From assembly GCF_000503895.1 (NCBI RefSeq), contig NC_022997.1:1012501-1076500 (forward strand): 64,000 nt of DNA. Reading direction: 5' to 3'. Under the pieces are notes generated by a model, which was not told the origin of the DNA, searched no databases, and saw only the letters and a program-made list of their open reading frames with translations. The translations under genes and the position numbers were made by a program. Shown piece after piece: positions 50,089-61,792 of the stretch. Position 1 is the first letter of the stretch; each line of letters opens with the position of its first letter. Source of the DNA: Hyphomicrobium nitrativorans NL23 (GTDB lineage: Bacteria; Pseudomonadota; Alphaproteobacteria; Rhizobiales; Hyphomicrobiaceae).

Positions 50089-50702
50089 TTAGAGAGGTGG
50101 GCGTATCTTGCCGTCGTGATTGGTGTTGTGTCCGAGCAGCTTGCCGATCACGGGGAGCGTCCCGCCGCTCATGACGGCGAAGCTGGCGAATGAATGGCGC
50201 AAATAGTGGATCCGCACGTCGTTAGTCCCAGCAGCGCGCCGCACTTTTTCCCAGGCCGGCTGCAGTGATTTGAGATGCTCTCCCTATTGAACATCTTCGA
50301 TAGCTGACCGAGCGTTCTGTTGGCAGCGCCTGGCCCACCTCTGACATCGAGCCCACCCGTGCCGCCTTCGCGCCTGCGTCTAGTGCGCTTTGACGTGATG
50401 CCATCGCGGATGTTGCGCTTGAAATCTTCGATGTCCGTGCGGGTGATCGCTGCAACAGTACGGCCACCCAAAAGGGGGATGATGTGGTTGCGATTGCTGC
50501 GCTCGTAGCCGAGCCCGGTTGCGGGCTTGTTGTGTCGACGGGAGTGCTCCTCAAGAAAGCGCTCGCAGAGTTCCTCGATGGTCGGCTGATTGCGTTTTGC
50601 TTCGCGCACCGCGACGATGTTGACGCCCGAATGAATTTGCCCCCACAGAGGCCTGCAACGGCCGCGTCTCGGACGACGATCCAACTTCTGCTTACTCGGC
50701 AT
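50089..50702 (-). pseudogene. Broken phage-type integrase next to tRNA-Gln
   Basis: The N-terminal part contains TIEELCERFLEEHSRRHNKP, then NHIIPLLGGRTVAAITRTDI, a SAM-like core-binding domain of phage integrases. After about residue 140 most of the catalytic domain is missing, and a different frame gives VRIHYLRHSFASFAVMSGG and VIGKLLGHNTN, the HxxR and His boxes. The Arg, Lys and Tyr parts are lost. It faces the 3' end of the tRNA-Gln gene, the classic position for an integrase at its attachment site. Confidence 0.85.
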
Positions 50703-50778
50703 GACGTAAATGCATTCCGAGCCAACTAACATCACACACGGGACGTTCCTCTCGCCGCCTGGTCCAAACGGGAACCGT

Positions 50779-50960
50779 CATATCCTCTTGAAACGGATCT
50801 TGGGGTTCGACCTCTCAAGGCTCATGGATTGAGGAATCACACGCCCCGTTTCATCGAAAAGCTTAAGAGCACGACTGTTGGACACATGCGTCTTGTCCGC
50901 GAAACTTCGGGACAGTGCGAGCACATCGATCTTCGGGATCCTCGCTAAGGGCCGATTCCT
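50779..50960 (-). pseudogene. Possible remnant of a regulator-like gene
   Basis: An open stretch without a start reads RIPKIDVLALSRSFADKTHV, then SNSRALKLFDETGRVIPQ, ending PKIRFKRI. The first part has an HTH-like rhythm but does not match a family I can name. An upstream piece in another frame (PGVPFGRSIEALRDP) may belong to it. The rest of 50703-51068 has no other recognisable content. Confidence 0.3.
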
Positions 50961-51068
50961 AAAATCGCGGGATCACGCAAAGCTTCAATCGATCGCCCGA
51001 ACGGTACGCCCGGGGTACGCCGGACGATGTCGCGATATTTTTGAGATCCGTTAAGTGTTTGATTTTAT

Positions 51069-51142
51069 TGGCTGGGGGACTAGGATTCGAACCTAGACAG
51101 GCAGAGTCAGAGTCTGCAGTCCTACCATTAGACGATCCCCCA
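51069..51142 (-). tRNA. tRNA-Gln (CTG anticodon)
   Basis: The minus strand begins TGGGGGA and ends with the complementary TCCCCCA-type stem, discriminator G and encoded CCA. The D arm is GTCTAATGGTAGGAC, the anticodon stem GCAGA/TCTGC encloses CTCTGAC, giving anticodon CTG, and the T arm is CTAGGTTCGAATCCTAG. Its 3' end points at the broken integrase, consistent with use as an integration target. Confidence 0.95.
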
Positions 51143-51234
51143 AAGCCGGGACCGCGGCTGGCACGAGCCAGCCGAGTGGGGCCGTATAACAGCTCGCTCG
51201 CGGGCGTGCAACATCGGGGCGGCCTCTGCGGCCG

Positions 51235-52104
51235 TCATTTTTCCGGGGGGGTGGATGGGGTTGCGTCCGCCGTTGCGTCGAGGGGGGCAAGAGGCGGAAG
51301 CAACTCGGGGCGATACTCGAAATGCATGGTGTCGTAGTGATACCAGCGCCCGCCCCAGATGAATCCGTGACGCTCGAAAATGTGGACGATCTCAAGCGGA
51401 ATGCGGTTGCGGTAGGCGATGGGACCGGGCGTTTTCGCCGCCCATTTCCAGTAGTCGCTCTGGCTCACCGCGAGGTCGATTGCGATCCCGTAGCCATGGG
51501 CCGATACGCGATCCGTGCCGGCGATGGTGCGGCAATTGTACGTTCCGGCCGACGGGAACAGGTACGTGTCGAATGAAGCGGGGAGCGCGTCGAGTTCCTT
51601 GGAGACGGCGTCCAGGCGGTCGGCGACGCCATTGACTGTCGTGACGGAGAGGCGCTGCCCCGCTTTGGTCGGGAGCCAGACGACCTGCCGGAGTTTGCCG
51701 CGCACCTCGCCCTGTCTGCAGTCGCCATACATCTTGTCGAAGAATGCGCTATTGCGCGCGCGGCCGGGGTCGCTCTCTGGCGCCGGCTCGATCGGGCCGG
51801 CCCCGGCGGGGTAGGGCAGGGCCAACGTATCTTCGATGTCGGGTGCGGCGAGCCAGGCGGCGAACGGTTTGGGGTCGCTGCCGTCGTCCAGTGCCGTGCG
51901 GGTTCCGTCAAGCCATATCAGCCAGTTGCCCTCGATCCGTTCGAGCGCGTCCGGATAGGCGGCAATGAGCCGGTCGACGGGTGCAGCGGGCGTGGCGATA
52001 GTTTTCCCGCCTGCCGTTTCGGCTGGTTCAGCGTGGGCGAAAACGGCTTGCGCGCTCGCGGCGATGAGCGTGAGGGCTGTGCGTAAGCTCGGGAACCGCG
52101 TCAT
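51235..52104 (-). CDS. Exported M15-family peptidase-like protein
   Basis: From ATG 52104 a signal peptide (LRTALTLIAASAQAVFAHA) leads into a 265-residue domain. The zinc-peptidase M15 (D-Ala-D-Ala carboxypeptidase/VanY-like) motifs are SAHGYGIAIDLAVS (His and Asp) and WYHYDTMHFEYRPE (His). It probably trims cell wall peptides in the periplasm. An ATG at 52116 is an alternative start. It marks the first chromosomal-type gene beyond the tRNA. Confidence 0.85.
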   Translation of the reverse strand: MTRFPSLRTALTLIAASAQAVFAHAEPAETAGGKTIATPAAPVDRLIAAYPDALERIEGNWLIWLDGTRTALDDGSDPKPFAAWLAAPDIEDTLALPYPAGAGPIEPAPESDPGRARNSAFFDKMYGDCRQGEVRGKLRQVVWLPTKAGQRLSVTTVNGVADRLDAVSKELDALPASFDTYLFPSAGTYNCRTIAGTDRVSAHGYGIAIDLAVSQSDYWKWAAKTPGPIAYRNRIPLEIVHIFERHGFIWGGRWYHYDTMHFEYRPELLPPLAPLDATADATPSTPPEK

Positions 52105-52347
52105 GAATTGAACCATGTGTGGATCGATCGAAGTCGCTGCAAACGTAGATGATTTTCCGGCGGTTCCGTCGTGTTGCCGCGTGCCGCCGGGCCGTCCGTT
52201 GTACACCAAAAGCGCTCGCTTTTTCTTTACCCTCCGGTCCTGCCTGCTACACTGTAACCAGATGCAGCCAGAGACTCGCCTGACGAGAGGTGGCCCGGCG
52301 GTTCGTTCCGCAGGCCTTCCGGACCAGGCGCTGGGGATGACGAGACC

Positions 52348-53586
52348 GTGCCAGAGCTTACGGACGACGAGTGCCCAAGCGCTCCCCCCCGCGAAGCCAA
52401 ACCCTTTCCAGGCAAGGCGAGGGATTGGAATTCCGACCGTCCGACGGCGATGAATGGCCGTCCGGAGCCGCGCAAAGAGCTACAGCCGGGGAAGAAGGCG
52501 TTACCGCCGGGGAAGACTGGCGGCCGGCGAATTCACCCCAATGACCGTGGCCCGATTTACGGCGCGCTCGATCTCGGGACCAACAACTGCCGCCTTCTGC
52601 TCGCGCGCCCTTCGCGGCGCGGGTTCCGCGTGGTCGATGCGTTCTCGCGGATCATCCGATTGGGCGAAGGCGTGTCGCAGACTGGGCGTCTTTCGGATGC
52701 CGCGATGCGGCGCACGATCGATGCGCTCCGGGTCTGTGCGGCCAAGCTCGGGCGCAATGGTGTGGAACGGGCGCGCTGTGTCGCGACGGAAGCCTGCCGC
52801 GTGGCGAGCAACGGGCGCGAATTTCTTCACCGCGTCGAGCGGGAAGTGGGCCTCAAGCTCGAAGTGCTCGACAGGGAGACCGAGGCGGCGCTCGCGGTTT
52901 CGGGCTGTGCGTCGCTGATCGATGCGCGGGCGGATTATGTGCTGGTGTTCGACATCGGCGGTGGATCCTCCGAACTTATCTGGCTCGATGCTTCGAGTGC
53001 GCGGATCTCGGCTGCGTCGCAGGACGGCGCGCGTCGAAACGGAGCGAAACCCGACATCAAGGCGTGGACCTCGTTGCCCGTTGGCGTGGTGACGCTTGCC
53101 GAGCGTTTCGGTGGCCATCACGTCACGCCAGAGAGTTTCGAGGAGATGGTTGCGCACGTGCTGTCGCTCATTCATCCGTTCGAAGCGTTGCACGGGTTCA
53201 ACGCCATGGCGAACGGCGGCACCGTGCATCTGCTCGGGACGTCGGGTACGGTGACGACGGTTGCGGGCATTCACCTCGGCCTCAAACGCTACGACCGGCA
53301 GCGGGTGGACGGATGCTGGCTCGACATCGATGAAATTCAATCTGTCGTCTACGGCTTGCTGTCGCGCACCTACGAGCAACGGGTCGCGGAGCCGTGCATC
53401 GGCCACGAGCGTGCCGATCTCGTGCTGGCCGGGTGCGCGATCCTCGAAGCGATCCTGAGGACGTGGTCGGCCGAGCGGCTCAGGGTTGCGGACCGCGGTC
53501 TGCGGGAAGGTATCCTCGCCACGCTCATGAGCGAGGATGGGGTTTACCGGGCAGGCCGCCGCCGGCGCCGGCAGCGGCCGGAGTAG
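52348..53586 (+). CDS. Ppx/GppA-family exopolyphosphatase or pppGpp hydrolase
   Basis: The frame gives 412 residues. Residues from about 70 are the ASKHA phosphatase fold: [20 protein letters not shown], then [16 protein letters not shown] and [18 protein letters not shown]. Such enzymes cleave polyphosphate or pppGpp. The first 65 residues are Pro/Lys-rich and disordered, so the true start may lie within them. It is followed five bases later by rlmE, a common neighbour in alphaproteobacteria. Confidence 0.9.
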   Translation: MPELTDDECPSAPPREAKPFPGKARDWNSDRPTAMNGRPEPRKELQPGKKALPPGKTGGRRIHPNDRGPIYGALDLGTNNCRLLLARPSRRGFRVVDAFSRIIRLGEGVSQTGRLSDAAMRRTIDALRVCAAKLGRNGVERARCVATEACRVASNGREFLHRVEREVGLKLEVLDRETEAALAVSGCASLIDARADYVLVFDIGGGSSELIWLDASSARISAASQDGARRNGAKPDIKAWTSLPVGVVTLAERFGGHHVTPESFEEMVAHVLSLIHPFEALHGFNAMANGGTVHLLGTSGTVTTVAGIHLGLKRYDRQRVDGCWLDIDEIQSVVYGLLSRTYEQRVAEPCIGHERADLVLAGCAILEAILRTWSAERLRVADRGLREGILATLMSEDGVYRAGRRRRRQRPE

Positions 53587-53590
53587 CGCC

Positions 53591-54343
53591 ATGCGTATGA
53601 AAGGAAAATCCGGCCGCGGCGGCGCCAAAGGAAGGGGCAAAGCCGCGGGAAGCGCGATCGAGGGTGCGGGCGGTCAGCGCCAGCTCAACGTTCGCTTGAA
53701 GAATGCGAGAAGCCGCACGGCGTCGTCTCAGCGCTGGCTGGAGCGTCAGCTCAACGACCCTTACGTGGCGGCCTCGAAGCGGGAGGGGTATCGCTCGCGC
53801 GCGGCGTTCAAGCTGATCGAGATCGACGACAAGTACCGCTTCCTGAAGCCGGGGCAGCGGATCGTGGACCTCGGCGCAGCGCCCGGCGGTTGGAGCCAGA
53901 TCGCGGCCGAGCGTGTGGGCTCGATCGGCGGCAAGGGACAGGTGGTCGCCATCGACTATCTGGAGATGGAGCCGCTGGCCGGCGTCGAACACGCGATGAT
54001 CGACTTTACCGATCCTGAAGCGGAGCCCTGGATCAGGGGGAAGCTCCGGGACGGCGCGGCGGATGCCGTGCTCTCGGACATGGCGGCGCCGACGGTCGGA
54101 CATTCCCGCACGGACCACCTCAGGATCATGGGGCTCGCGGAAGCCGCCGCGCATTTTGCGGGCGATGTGCTGGCGCCGGGCGGCACGTTTCTCTGCAAGG
54201 TCTTTCAAGGGGGGACGGAGCGGGACCTGCTCGATTTTCTGAAGCAGCGCTTTCAGACCGTTCGGCACGTGAAGCCGCCCGCCAGCCGTGCCGACAGTGC
54301 CGAACTCTATGTGCTGGCGACGGGTTTCAAAGGGCGCGGCTGA
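53591..54343 (+). CDS. rlmE: 23S rRNA 2'-O-ribose methyltransferase RlmE (FtsJ)
   Basis: A 250-residue protein from ATG 53591. A Gly/Lys-rich N-terminus of about 40 residues precedes the FtsJ fold: [20 protein letters not shown], the SAM site [29 protein letters not shown] and [12 protein letters not shown]. The K-D-K-E tetrad lies in these motifs. It methylates the U2552 position of 23S rRNA in the 50S subunit. It is likely cotranscribed with ppx. Confidence 0.93.
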   Translation: MRMKGKSGRGGAKGRGKAAGSAIEGAGGQRQLNVRLKNARSRTASSQRWLERQLNDPYVAASKREGYRSRAAFKLIEIDDKYRFLKPGQRIVDLGAAPGGWSQIAAERVGSIGGKGQVVAIDYLEMEPLAGVEHAMIDFTDPEAEPWIRGKLRDGAADAVLSDMAAPTVGHSRTDHLRIMGLAEAAAHFAGDVLAPGGTFLCKVFQGGTERDLLDFLKQRFQTVRHVKPPASRADSAELYVLATGFKGRG

Positions 54344-54465
54344 GCGCTGGGTTTTCCGGACATCCGTCGGGTGCACGAGGCTCCCTGAAAACAGCAACGG
54401 CGGCCGCTTGCTCGACCGCCGTGCCTTAAGGCCCGCCAGTGCGCGGGCCCAATCTTCATCACCAG

Positions 54466-54555
54466 TTAGATGATGTCGATCTCCGCCGGGAGGTACGAGG
54501 TGACCTCAAGGCCAACTTCCTGCTCGCGAACGGCGGGCTTCATCCAAACCTTCAT
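54466..54555 (-). CDS. pqqA: PQQ precursor peptide PqqA (orphan copy 2)
   Basis: The 29-residue peptide begins MKVWMKPAVREQ and ends in VTSYLPAEIDII, with Glu17 and Tyr21 in GLEVTSY. TAAGGAGGAAACACA precedes the ATG, a very strong ribosome binding site. It lies antisense between rlmE and guaB, with no pqqB-E in the window. It shares 24 of 29 residues with copy 1 at 18004 but has many silent changes, so the two have been separate for a long time. Confidence 0.9.
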   Translation of the reverse strand: MKVWMKPAVREQEVGLEVTSYLPAEIDII

Positions 54556-54780
54556 TGTGTTTCCTCCTTATTGTGCCCTGGAGCACTTTCAACGGGTCTT
54601 CCTAACGCGATAAATGTCGCAGGTCTAATCGAATTTTGCGGGTTGCCTTATCAGTCGATCTAATGTGCGGCTGCGAAAAGGGCGAGGGCGGACGATTGCT
54701 CCGGTCCCTCGATAAGGCCGAGGGCAGGCTGCTCGGCCGCAGGCGCGGTCTCTTCCCCTCCCTTGCGCCCGGTGGTATAG

Positions 54781-56349
<1,569 letters not shown>

Positions 56350-56382
56350 CGCCAATCGCTTCAGCCAAAGGACGGATCGGAC

Positions 56383-56826
56383 ATGACGCAGATTTCCATT
56401 CTCTATCCCGTATTCGTCCAAGTCGCGCTTACGCTCTTTCTCCAAGGCTGGATGCGCAAGGAGCGGATCGGCTCCATCCGGCGCGGCGAGGTGAAGATCG
56501 AAAGCATCTCGCTCAGAGAGCCAAACTGGACGCCGCGCGCGACGCAGATTGCAAACGCGTTTCACAACCAGCTCGAAACGCCGATGTTGTTTTACGTCCT
56601 TGTGGCGTTCCTGATGATCACCACTCAAGTGAACGTCTTCTTCGTCGTGCTGGCCTGGCTCTTCGTCGCGGCTCGCGTTTACCACGCCTACATCCATACG
56701 ACGTCGAACAAGCAGCCCAACCGCTTCTACGGCTATGCCGTGGGTTCCGCTATTCTGGCCGTGATGTGGATCCTGTTTGCGATCCGCATCCTGTTTTTCA
56801 CTCTTGGCGGCGACCGCGCCATCTGA
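56383..56826 (+). CDS. MAPEG-family membrane protein
   Basis: A 147-residue protein with about four spans. It begins MTQISILYPVFVQVALTLFL and has the MAPEG-type NAFHNQLETPMLFYVLVAFL and FVAARVYHAYIHTTSNKQPN segment with the conserved Asn-Gln and Arg-Tyr. The family includes eicosanoid and glutathione-metabolising membrane enzymes in eukaryotes; bacterial roles are unclear. It lies between guaB and rsmB. Confidence 0.85.
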   Translation: MTQISILYPVFVQVALTLFLQGWMRKERIGSIRRGEVKIESISLREPNWTPRATQIANAFHNQLETPMLFYVLVAFLMITTQVNVFFVVLAWLFVAARVYHAYIHTTSNKQPNRFYGYAVGSAILAVMWILFAIRILFFTLGGDRAI

Positions 56827-56847
56827 TTTCCGTGAAGGATTAAGACC

Positions 56848-58158
56848 GTGAGACCGGGTGGGCGCATTCAAGCCGCAGCCGAGGTGCTGGACGATATTCT
56901 CGTGCGCCATCAGCCCGCTGCCACGGCGCTTTCCGACTGGGGAAAGCGGCACCGCTTCGCGGGCTCCGGCGATCGTGCGGCCATCGGCACACTCGTCTAT
57001 GACGCCTTGCGGCGGCGTCTCTCTCTGGCGGCGCAGATGGGGAGCGATGGGCCCCGTGCGCTCGCGCTTGCGGCGGCTCCACGTGCGCTCGGGCTTTCGG
57101 TGGATGACGTCGTGGCGCTGGCGGACGGAAGCCCGCATGCGCCCGCGCCGCTTTCGGACGACGAGCGGCGTCGTCTTGCGGCCGGTGTTCCGGACGATGC
57201 GTTGCCGCATGTCGCCGCCGACCGTTACCCGAATGGCTAGTATCGCCGTTCGTTTGCGCGCGCGGTTCGGGGGCGTGCGATTGCCGAGGCTCAGGCCATG
57301 GCCGAACGGGCGCCGGTGGATCTGCGGGCCAACGCGCTTAAGGCGCCACGCGACAAGGTGCTTGCGGCGCTCGCCTCGCACGGTGCGGTCGCGACCGCTT
57401 TATCGCCCGTGGGCGTGCGGATTGCGCCTCCGGCCGGGCCCGCGCGCAGTCCTCACGTCGAGGCTGAAGCGGCGCACGGTAAAGGCTGGTTCGAGGTCCA
57501 GGATCAGGGCAGCCAGATCGCGGCGCTGCTCGCCGGTGCGGCGCCGAAGAAACAGGTTCTCGACCTCTGCGCGGGCGCGGGCGGCAAGACGCTTGCGATG
57601 GCGGCTGCGATGCAGAACAGCGGACAGATCTACGCTTACGACCGCGATAAGGGACAGCTTCGGCCGATTTTCGACCGTTTGAAGCGGGCAGGCGTGCGCA
57701 ATGCGCAGGTGCTCGATGCGGGCGACCGCGTGGCGCTCGAAGCGTTGGGGCCGCGGTTCGACGTGGTGCTCGTCGATGCGCCCTGCTCGGGCTCGGGGAC
57801 GTGGCGGCGCAAGCCGGATGCGAAGTGGCGGCTCAAGCCCGAGGCACTCGCCATCCGGAGGGAGGAGCAGCGCGAGGTGCTGGCGCTGGCGGCCGGTCTC
57901 GTGAAGCCGGGCGGGCGGCTTTGCTACGTCACGTGCTCGGTGCTGCCCGAGGAGAATGTCGATCAGGCCGCGTGGTTCAAGGAAACCTATTCCGGCTTCA
58001 TGCCGTTGCCCTACGGCGAGGTCTGGCGGGAAACCGTCGCCGGTGAGCCACCGGCTTCGGCCGACGGTTCGGTCGAGACGCTTCTTCTCACGCCTGCCTC
58101 GCACGGCACGGACGGGTTCTTCGTCGCGCTCTTTTCGAAGGCGGCTGACGGCGGATAG
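56848..58158 (+). pseudogene. RsmB-type rRNA m5C methyltransferase with an internal stop
   Basis: The frame starts MRPGGRIQAAAEVLDDILVR and stops at a TAG at 57238. The same frame resumes directly and continues from MAERAPVDLRANALKAPRDK (57298) to 58158. The core has LDLCAGAGGKTLAMAAAM for SAM, and the two catalytic Cys in DAPCSGSGTW and YVTCSVLPEENVD. The residues at the break (RYPNG, stop, YRRSF) should probably be PEWLYRSF-like; one missing G and one extra base nearby would explain it. As sequenced, only two separate polypeptides can be made. Confidence 0.85.
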
Positions 58159-58176
58159 AGGTCGTGGAGAGCATTG

Positions 58177-58632
58177 ATGTCGGCGTCGTCGTGGGTTTCG
58201 CTGGTCGTTTTCCTCGCCCTGGTCGCTGCGACTTCGGTCACGGGCGCTTCGTTCCGGCCGGGCGTCTGGTACGCCTCGCTCGCAAAGCCCTCCTGGACGC
58301 CGCCCAACTGGGCGTTTCCCGTCGTCTGGACGATACTTTACGTGATGATCGGGGTTGCCGGCTGGCTCGTCTATGAGCGCGAGGGCTTCGGTGCCGCGCT
58401 TGCCGTTTGGATCGTGGCGCTGATCCTGAACGGGCTCTGGTCGTATCTGATGTTCGGACAGCGGCAGATCGGGCTCGCTGCGGCCGACCTCGCCGCGCTG
58501 TGGATCGCCGTGCTCGCGTTCATCCTGCTTGCCTGGCCGGCGGATAGAATGGCGAGCCTTCTGTTCGTGCCCTATCTCGCGTGGATCAGCTACGCAGGGG
58601 CGCTCAATCTCGCCATCCTGCGCATGAATTGA
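58177..58632 (+). CDS. TspO/MBR-family membrane protein
   Basis: A 151-residue protein with five spans, starting MSASSWVSLVVFLALVAATS. TspO signatures are WYASLAKPSWTPPNWAFPVV, then LNGLWSYLMFGQRQIGLAA and PYLAWISYAGALN. TspO binds porphyrins and in bacteria modulates tetrapyrrole-dependent regulation and stress. It begins 18 bases after the rsmB stop. Confidence 0.93.
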   Translation: MSASSWVSLVVFLALVAATSVTGASFRPGVWYASLAKPSWTPPNWAFPVVWTILYVMIGVAGWLVYEREGFGAALAVWIVALILNGLWSYLMFGQRQIGLAAADLAALWIAVLAFILLAWPADRMASLLFVPYLAWISYAGALNLAILRMN

Positions 58633-58654
58633 TCCGATACGCCCGTCGCGGCCG

Positions 58655-59620
58655 CTAGGCCGCAACGTCGTCCTTGGCGGGGGCGGGCTGCCACGACGCC
58701 ACGGTGGCCATGTCGGCTTCGACGCTCCAGCGCCCGGTTTTGGCGGTGATCTTCGCTTCGGCAGCCTGGTTGTCGAGGAGGGCGTCGAATTCTGCACGCG
58801 GGATGGCGCGGAAGCCCATGGCGTCGATGGTGGGCGTGAAGTCCTTGCCGTCGTTGGCGAGGAAGCCCCATTTCGTGAGGTGATAGTTCAGGACGGCGAA
58901 GCCCATCTTCGACGTGTTGGGCGCCAGGCTGAACTGGGATTCGGTCATGAACACGGGCCCGGCTGCGAGCCCGTAGCCGCCGCCGACGAGCTTGCCGTCC
59001 GCATCCCAGACCTCGAACGAGTGCGCGTGGCCCTGGTCGAAGAGCTCCGTATAGAGCGCCATGATCTTGGGTGTGATCCATGTCAACGCATGGCGATTGT
59101 AGCTGCGCTGGCCGGCACACGCCGCGATGACATCCTCGAATGCCTGATCGAAGGTGACCCGATAGGGGGCCTTCTTCATGTCGCGGCGAAGACGCTTGGC
59201 GATGTGGTACTCGTTGAAAAAGAGCACCATCCGCTTCTCGCGCGTCCACCACTTGAGCGGACCGCAGTGGCACCACGGGAAGAAGCCCGCACGTGCCGCA
59301 GCGAGAACGGTTTCCGGCGAGATGGACCGGCAGACGCCGCCGAAGGTTTCGGGACGCGGCCATGTCCGCCCGCGCTCGGGAACGCGCGTGCCGCCGCTGA
59401 GGAGATCGACCGCGACGCGATAGAGAAGGTGCGGCGTGTCGCGAATGTTGTCGGGCTTCAGCGCGTAAGCGGAGCCCAGAACCCAACGTTGAGCCCAGCC
59501 GTTCCAGCTTTCGCGGAACTGGGCGGTGCGGCGGTCGGCCAGCGTCTCTGGCGTCCGGGGAGCGGATGCCTCGATAGCCTGATGGGTTGCGGGCGAGGAG
59601 GCGGCGTCGTGAGACAGCAT
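58655..59620 (-). CDS. aat: Leucyl/phenylalanyl-tRNA-protein transferase-like Aat
   Basis: From ATG 59620 the protein has 321 residues. It contains the Aat-type TVLAAARAGFFPWCHCGPLK, then WWTREKRMVLFFNEYHIAKR, and SYNRHALTWITPKIMALYTE, then VGGGYGLAAGPVFMTESQFS. Aat adds Leu or Phe to proteins with N-terminal Lys or Arg for ClpS-ClpAP degradation. It is longer at both ends than the usual 230-residue Aat, so a divergent paralogue is possible. It is convergent with tspO. Confidence 0.8.
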   Translation of the reverse strand: MLSHDAASSPATHQAIEASAPRTPETLADRRTAQFRESWNGWAQRWVLGSAYALKPDNIRDTPHLLYRVAVDLLSGGTRVPERGRTWPRPETFGGVCRSISPETVLAAARAGFFPWCHCGPLKWWTREKRMVLFFNEYHIAKRLRRDMKKAPYRVTFDQAFEDVIAACAGQRSYNRHALTWITPKIMALYTELFDQGHAHSFEVWDADGKLVGGGYGLAAGPVFMTESQFSLAPNTSKMGFAVLNYHLTKWGFLANDGKDFTPTIDAMGFRAIPRAEFDALLDNQAAEAKITAKTGRWSVEADMATVASWQPAPAKDDVAA

Positions 59621-59889
59621 CTGGAAATCCTGGGGGTCGGGTGAAACAAGCTCATCGTCCGAGGTAGCAAGTATCTCTCCAAAGACCGTCACCGAGATCG
59701 GGGGGCGGCGAAAGACTTCAAGAACGTGGTTAGAAATGTCTAAATGGGCCGCCGCTGGCGGACGGAGACGCATGGGCCCTGCGGCCAGGGCTCTGCTTGA
59801 CGGTCAGGCCGGGCGGTGGTCTACCCCGCTGATCCAGTCCAGGACGCCTGTTCCGTTCCCCACACCCTCATAGGAGCGATCCGCCTCCG

Positions 59890-61437
59890 ATGTCCGCCTC
59901 CGTTCTGATCATCGATTTCGGCAGCCAGGTCACGCAGCTCATTGCCAGGCGCGTGCGCGAGACCGGCGTCTACTGCGAGATCCATCCGTATCAGACCGGG
60001 GCAGAGGCGTTTGCCAAGCTGAAGCCGCAGGCTGTCATTCTCTCTGGCGGCCCGGCTTCGGTACCGGAGGCCGGGAGCCCGCGCGCGCCCGACGAGGTGT
60101 TTGCGGCCGGCATCCCGGTCCTCGGCATCTGCTATGGGCAGCAGACGATGTCCCAACAGCTCGGCGGCAATGTCGAGAGCGGTCATCACCGCGAATTCGG
60201 CCGCGCCGTTCTTCAGGTCGAGCGGGCGAGCCCCCTGTTCGAGGGTGTGTGGACGCCGGGCGAGCGCCATCAGGTGTGGATGAGCCACGGCGACCGCGTC
60301 ACGCGTTTGCCGGACGGGTTCGAGGTGATCGCGACGAGCGAGAACGCGCCGTTTGCGGCGGTGGCCGACGAGGCGCGGCGCTTCTATGCCGTGCAGTTCC
60401 ACCCGGAAGTCGTGCACACACCCGACGGCGCGAAGCTGATCGCCAACTTCGTGCATCGCATCGCGGGGCTTTCGTCCGACTGGACGATGGCCGCCTATCG
60501 CCGAGAGATGATCGGGCGCATTCAGCAGCAGGTCGGCTCGGGACGGGTGATCTGCGGGCTTTCGGGCGGCGTCGACAGCGCGGTTGCGGCGGTGCTCATT
60601 CACGAGGCTATCGGCGACCAGCTCACGTGCGTGTTCGTCGATCACGGCCTGATGCGGCTCGGCGAGGCGGAGCAGGTCGTCGGGCTGTTCCGTGATCACT
60701 ACAACATTCCGCTCGTGCACGTGGATGCCTCGAAGCAATTCCTCGATGCGCTCGCGGGCGTCTCCGATCCGGAGCAGAAGCGCAAGACCATCGGCAAGCA
60801 CTTCATCGACGTGTTCGAGGCGGAGGCCGCCAAGATCGGCGGGGCGGAGTTTTTAGCGCAAGGCACGCTTTATCCAGATGTGATCGAGAGTGTGTCGTTC
60901 TCCGGCGGCCCCTCGGTGACGATCAAGTCGCATCACAATGTGGGCGGCTTGCCCGAGCGCATGAACATGAAGCTCGTGGAGCCGCTGCGGGAGCTCTTCA
61001 AGGATGAGGTGCGCGCGTTAGGCCGCGAGCTTGGTCTCCCGGATGCGTTCGTCGGGCGTCATCCGTTTCCGGGGCCGGGTCTTGCGATCCGCGTTCCGGG
61101 CGAGATCACGCCGGAGAAGCTCGACATCCTGCGCAAGGCGGACGCGATCTACCTCGAAGAGATCCGCAACGCGGGGCTTTACGACGCGATCTGGCAGGCG
61201 TTCGCGGTGCTGTTGCCGGTGCGTACCGTTGGTGTCATGGGCGATGGGCGCACGTACGATCACGTTTTGGCGCTGCGCGCAGTCACGAGCGTGGACGGCA
61301 TGACGGCCGACTTCTTCCCGTTCGACATGGGTTTCCTCGGCCGTGCGGCGACGCGCATCATCAACGAGGTGCGCGGCATCAACCGCGTCGTCTACGACGT
61401 GACCTCGAAGCCGCCCGGGACCATTGAGTGGGAGTGA
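59890..61437 (+). CDS. guaA: GMP synthase (glutamine-hydrolysing) GuaA
   Basis: A 515-residue enzyme converting XMP, ATP and glutamine to GMP. The glutaminase domain has the nucleophile Cys in [16 protein letters not shown] and the His/Glu in [11 protein letters not shown]. The ATP-pyrophosphatase domain has the P-loop [20 protein letters not shown]. The C-terminal dimer domain ends [15 protein letters not shown]. It completes the pathway begun by guaB. Confidence 0.97.
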   Translation: MSASVLIIDFGSQVTQLIARRVRETGVYCEIHPYQTGAEAFAKLKPQAVILSGGPASVPEAGSPRAPDEVFAAGIPVLGICYGQQTMSQQLGGNVESGHHREFGRAVLQVERASPLFEGVWTPGERHQVWMSHGDRVTRLPDGFEVIATSENAPFAAVADEARRFYAVQFHPEVVHTPDGAKLIANFVHRIAGLSSDWTMAAYRREMIGRIQQQVGSGRVICGLSGGVDSAVAAVLIHEAIGDQLTCVFVDHGLMRLGEAEQVVGLFRDHYNIPLVHVDASKQFLDALAGVSDPEQKRKTIGKHFIDVFEAEAAKIGGAEFLAQGTLYPDVIESVSFSGGPSVTIKSHHNVGGLPERMNMKLVEPLRELFKDEVRALGRELGLPDAFVGRHPFPGPGLAIRVPGEITPEKLDILRKADAIYLEEIRNAGLYDAIWQAFAVLLPVRTVGVMGDGRTYDHVLALRAVTSVDGMTADFFPFDMGFLGRAATRIINEVRGINRVVYDVTSKPPGTIEWE

Positions 61438-61462
61438 CGCGCCTCCGGCACGAATGACCTCC

Positions 61463-61792
61463 TCACGCCTCTTTCGTTGGCAAGATTGCGCGCGTCAGCA
61501 GAAACAGAGCGATGCCGGTGAGCGCGAACGACGTGCGTTGCGTGCGCGGATTGCGGTCGAGGACCGTGACGAAGTTGCGTTCTTCCGCGAGTGTCGTCAC
61601 CTCCCGCAGAACAAGCGCGTGGGAGATCTCGAATAGTCGCGAGAATGTGCGGCTGTCGTGACAGATGCCGAAATGCAGTGCGAGCAGGATGCTCGCGCCC
61701 ATCGGCGTCAGGGACGGTTCGGCCGTGCACACCTCCGCGACATGACCGAGGAAGCGTTCTTCCGAAAAATCCTCGGCTTCTGCGTCGCTCAT
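61463..61792 (-). CDS. Hypothetical protein linked to the Fdh-like oxidoreductase
   Basis: The 109-residue product begins MSDAEAEDFSEERFLGHVAE and contains GASILLALHFGICHDSRTFS and RLFEISHALVLREVTTLAEE. It looks like a winged-helix-type helical protein but no family can be named. Its start overlaps the stop of the upstream oxidoreductase by four bases, so the two are made together. Confidence 0.6.
   Translation of the reverse strand: MSDAEAEDFSEERFLGHVAEVCTAEPSLTPMGASILLALHFGICHDSRTFSRLFEISHALVLREVTTLAEERNFVTVLDRNPRTQRTSFALTGIALFLLTRAILPTKEA

Noticed and set aside
57238-57240. Pyrrolysine or readthrough decoding of the TAG in the rsmB-like gene
   Set aside because: No pyl genes are visible, the family has no such residue, and the residues around the stop are also altered, which suggests local indels.
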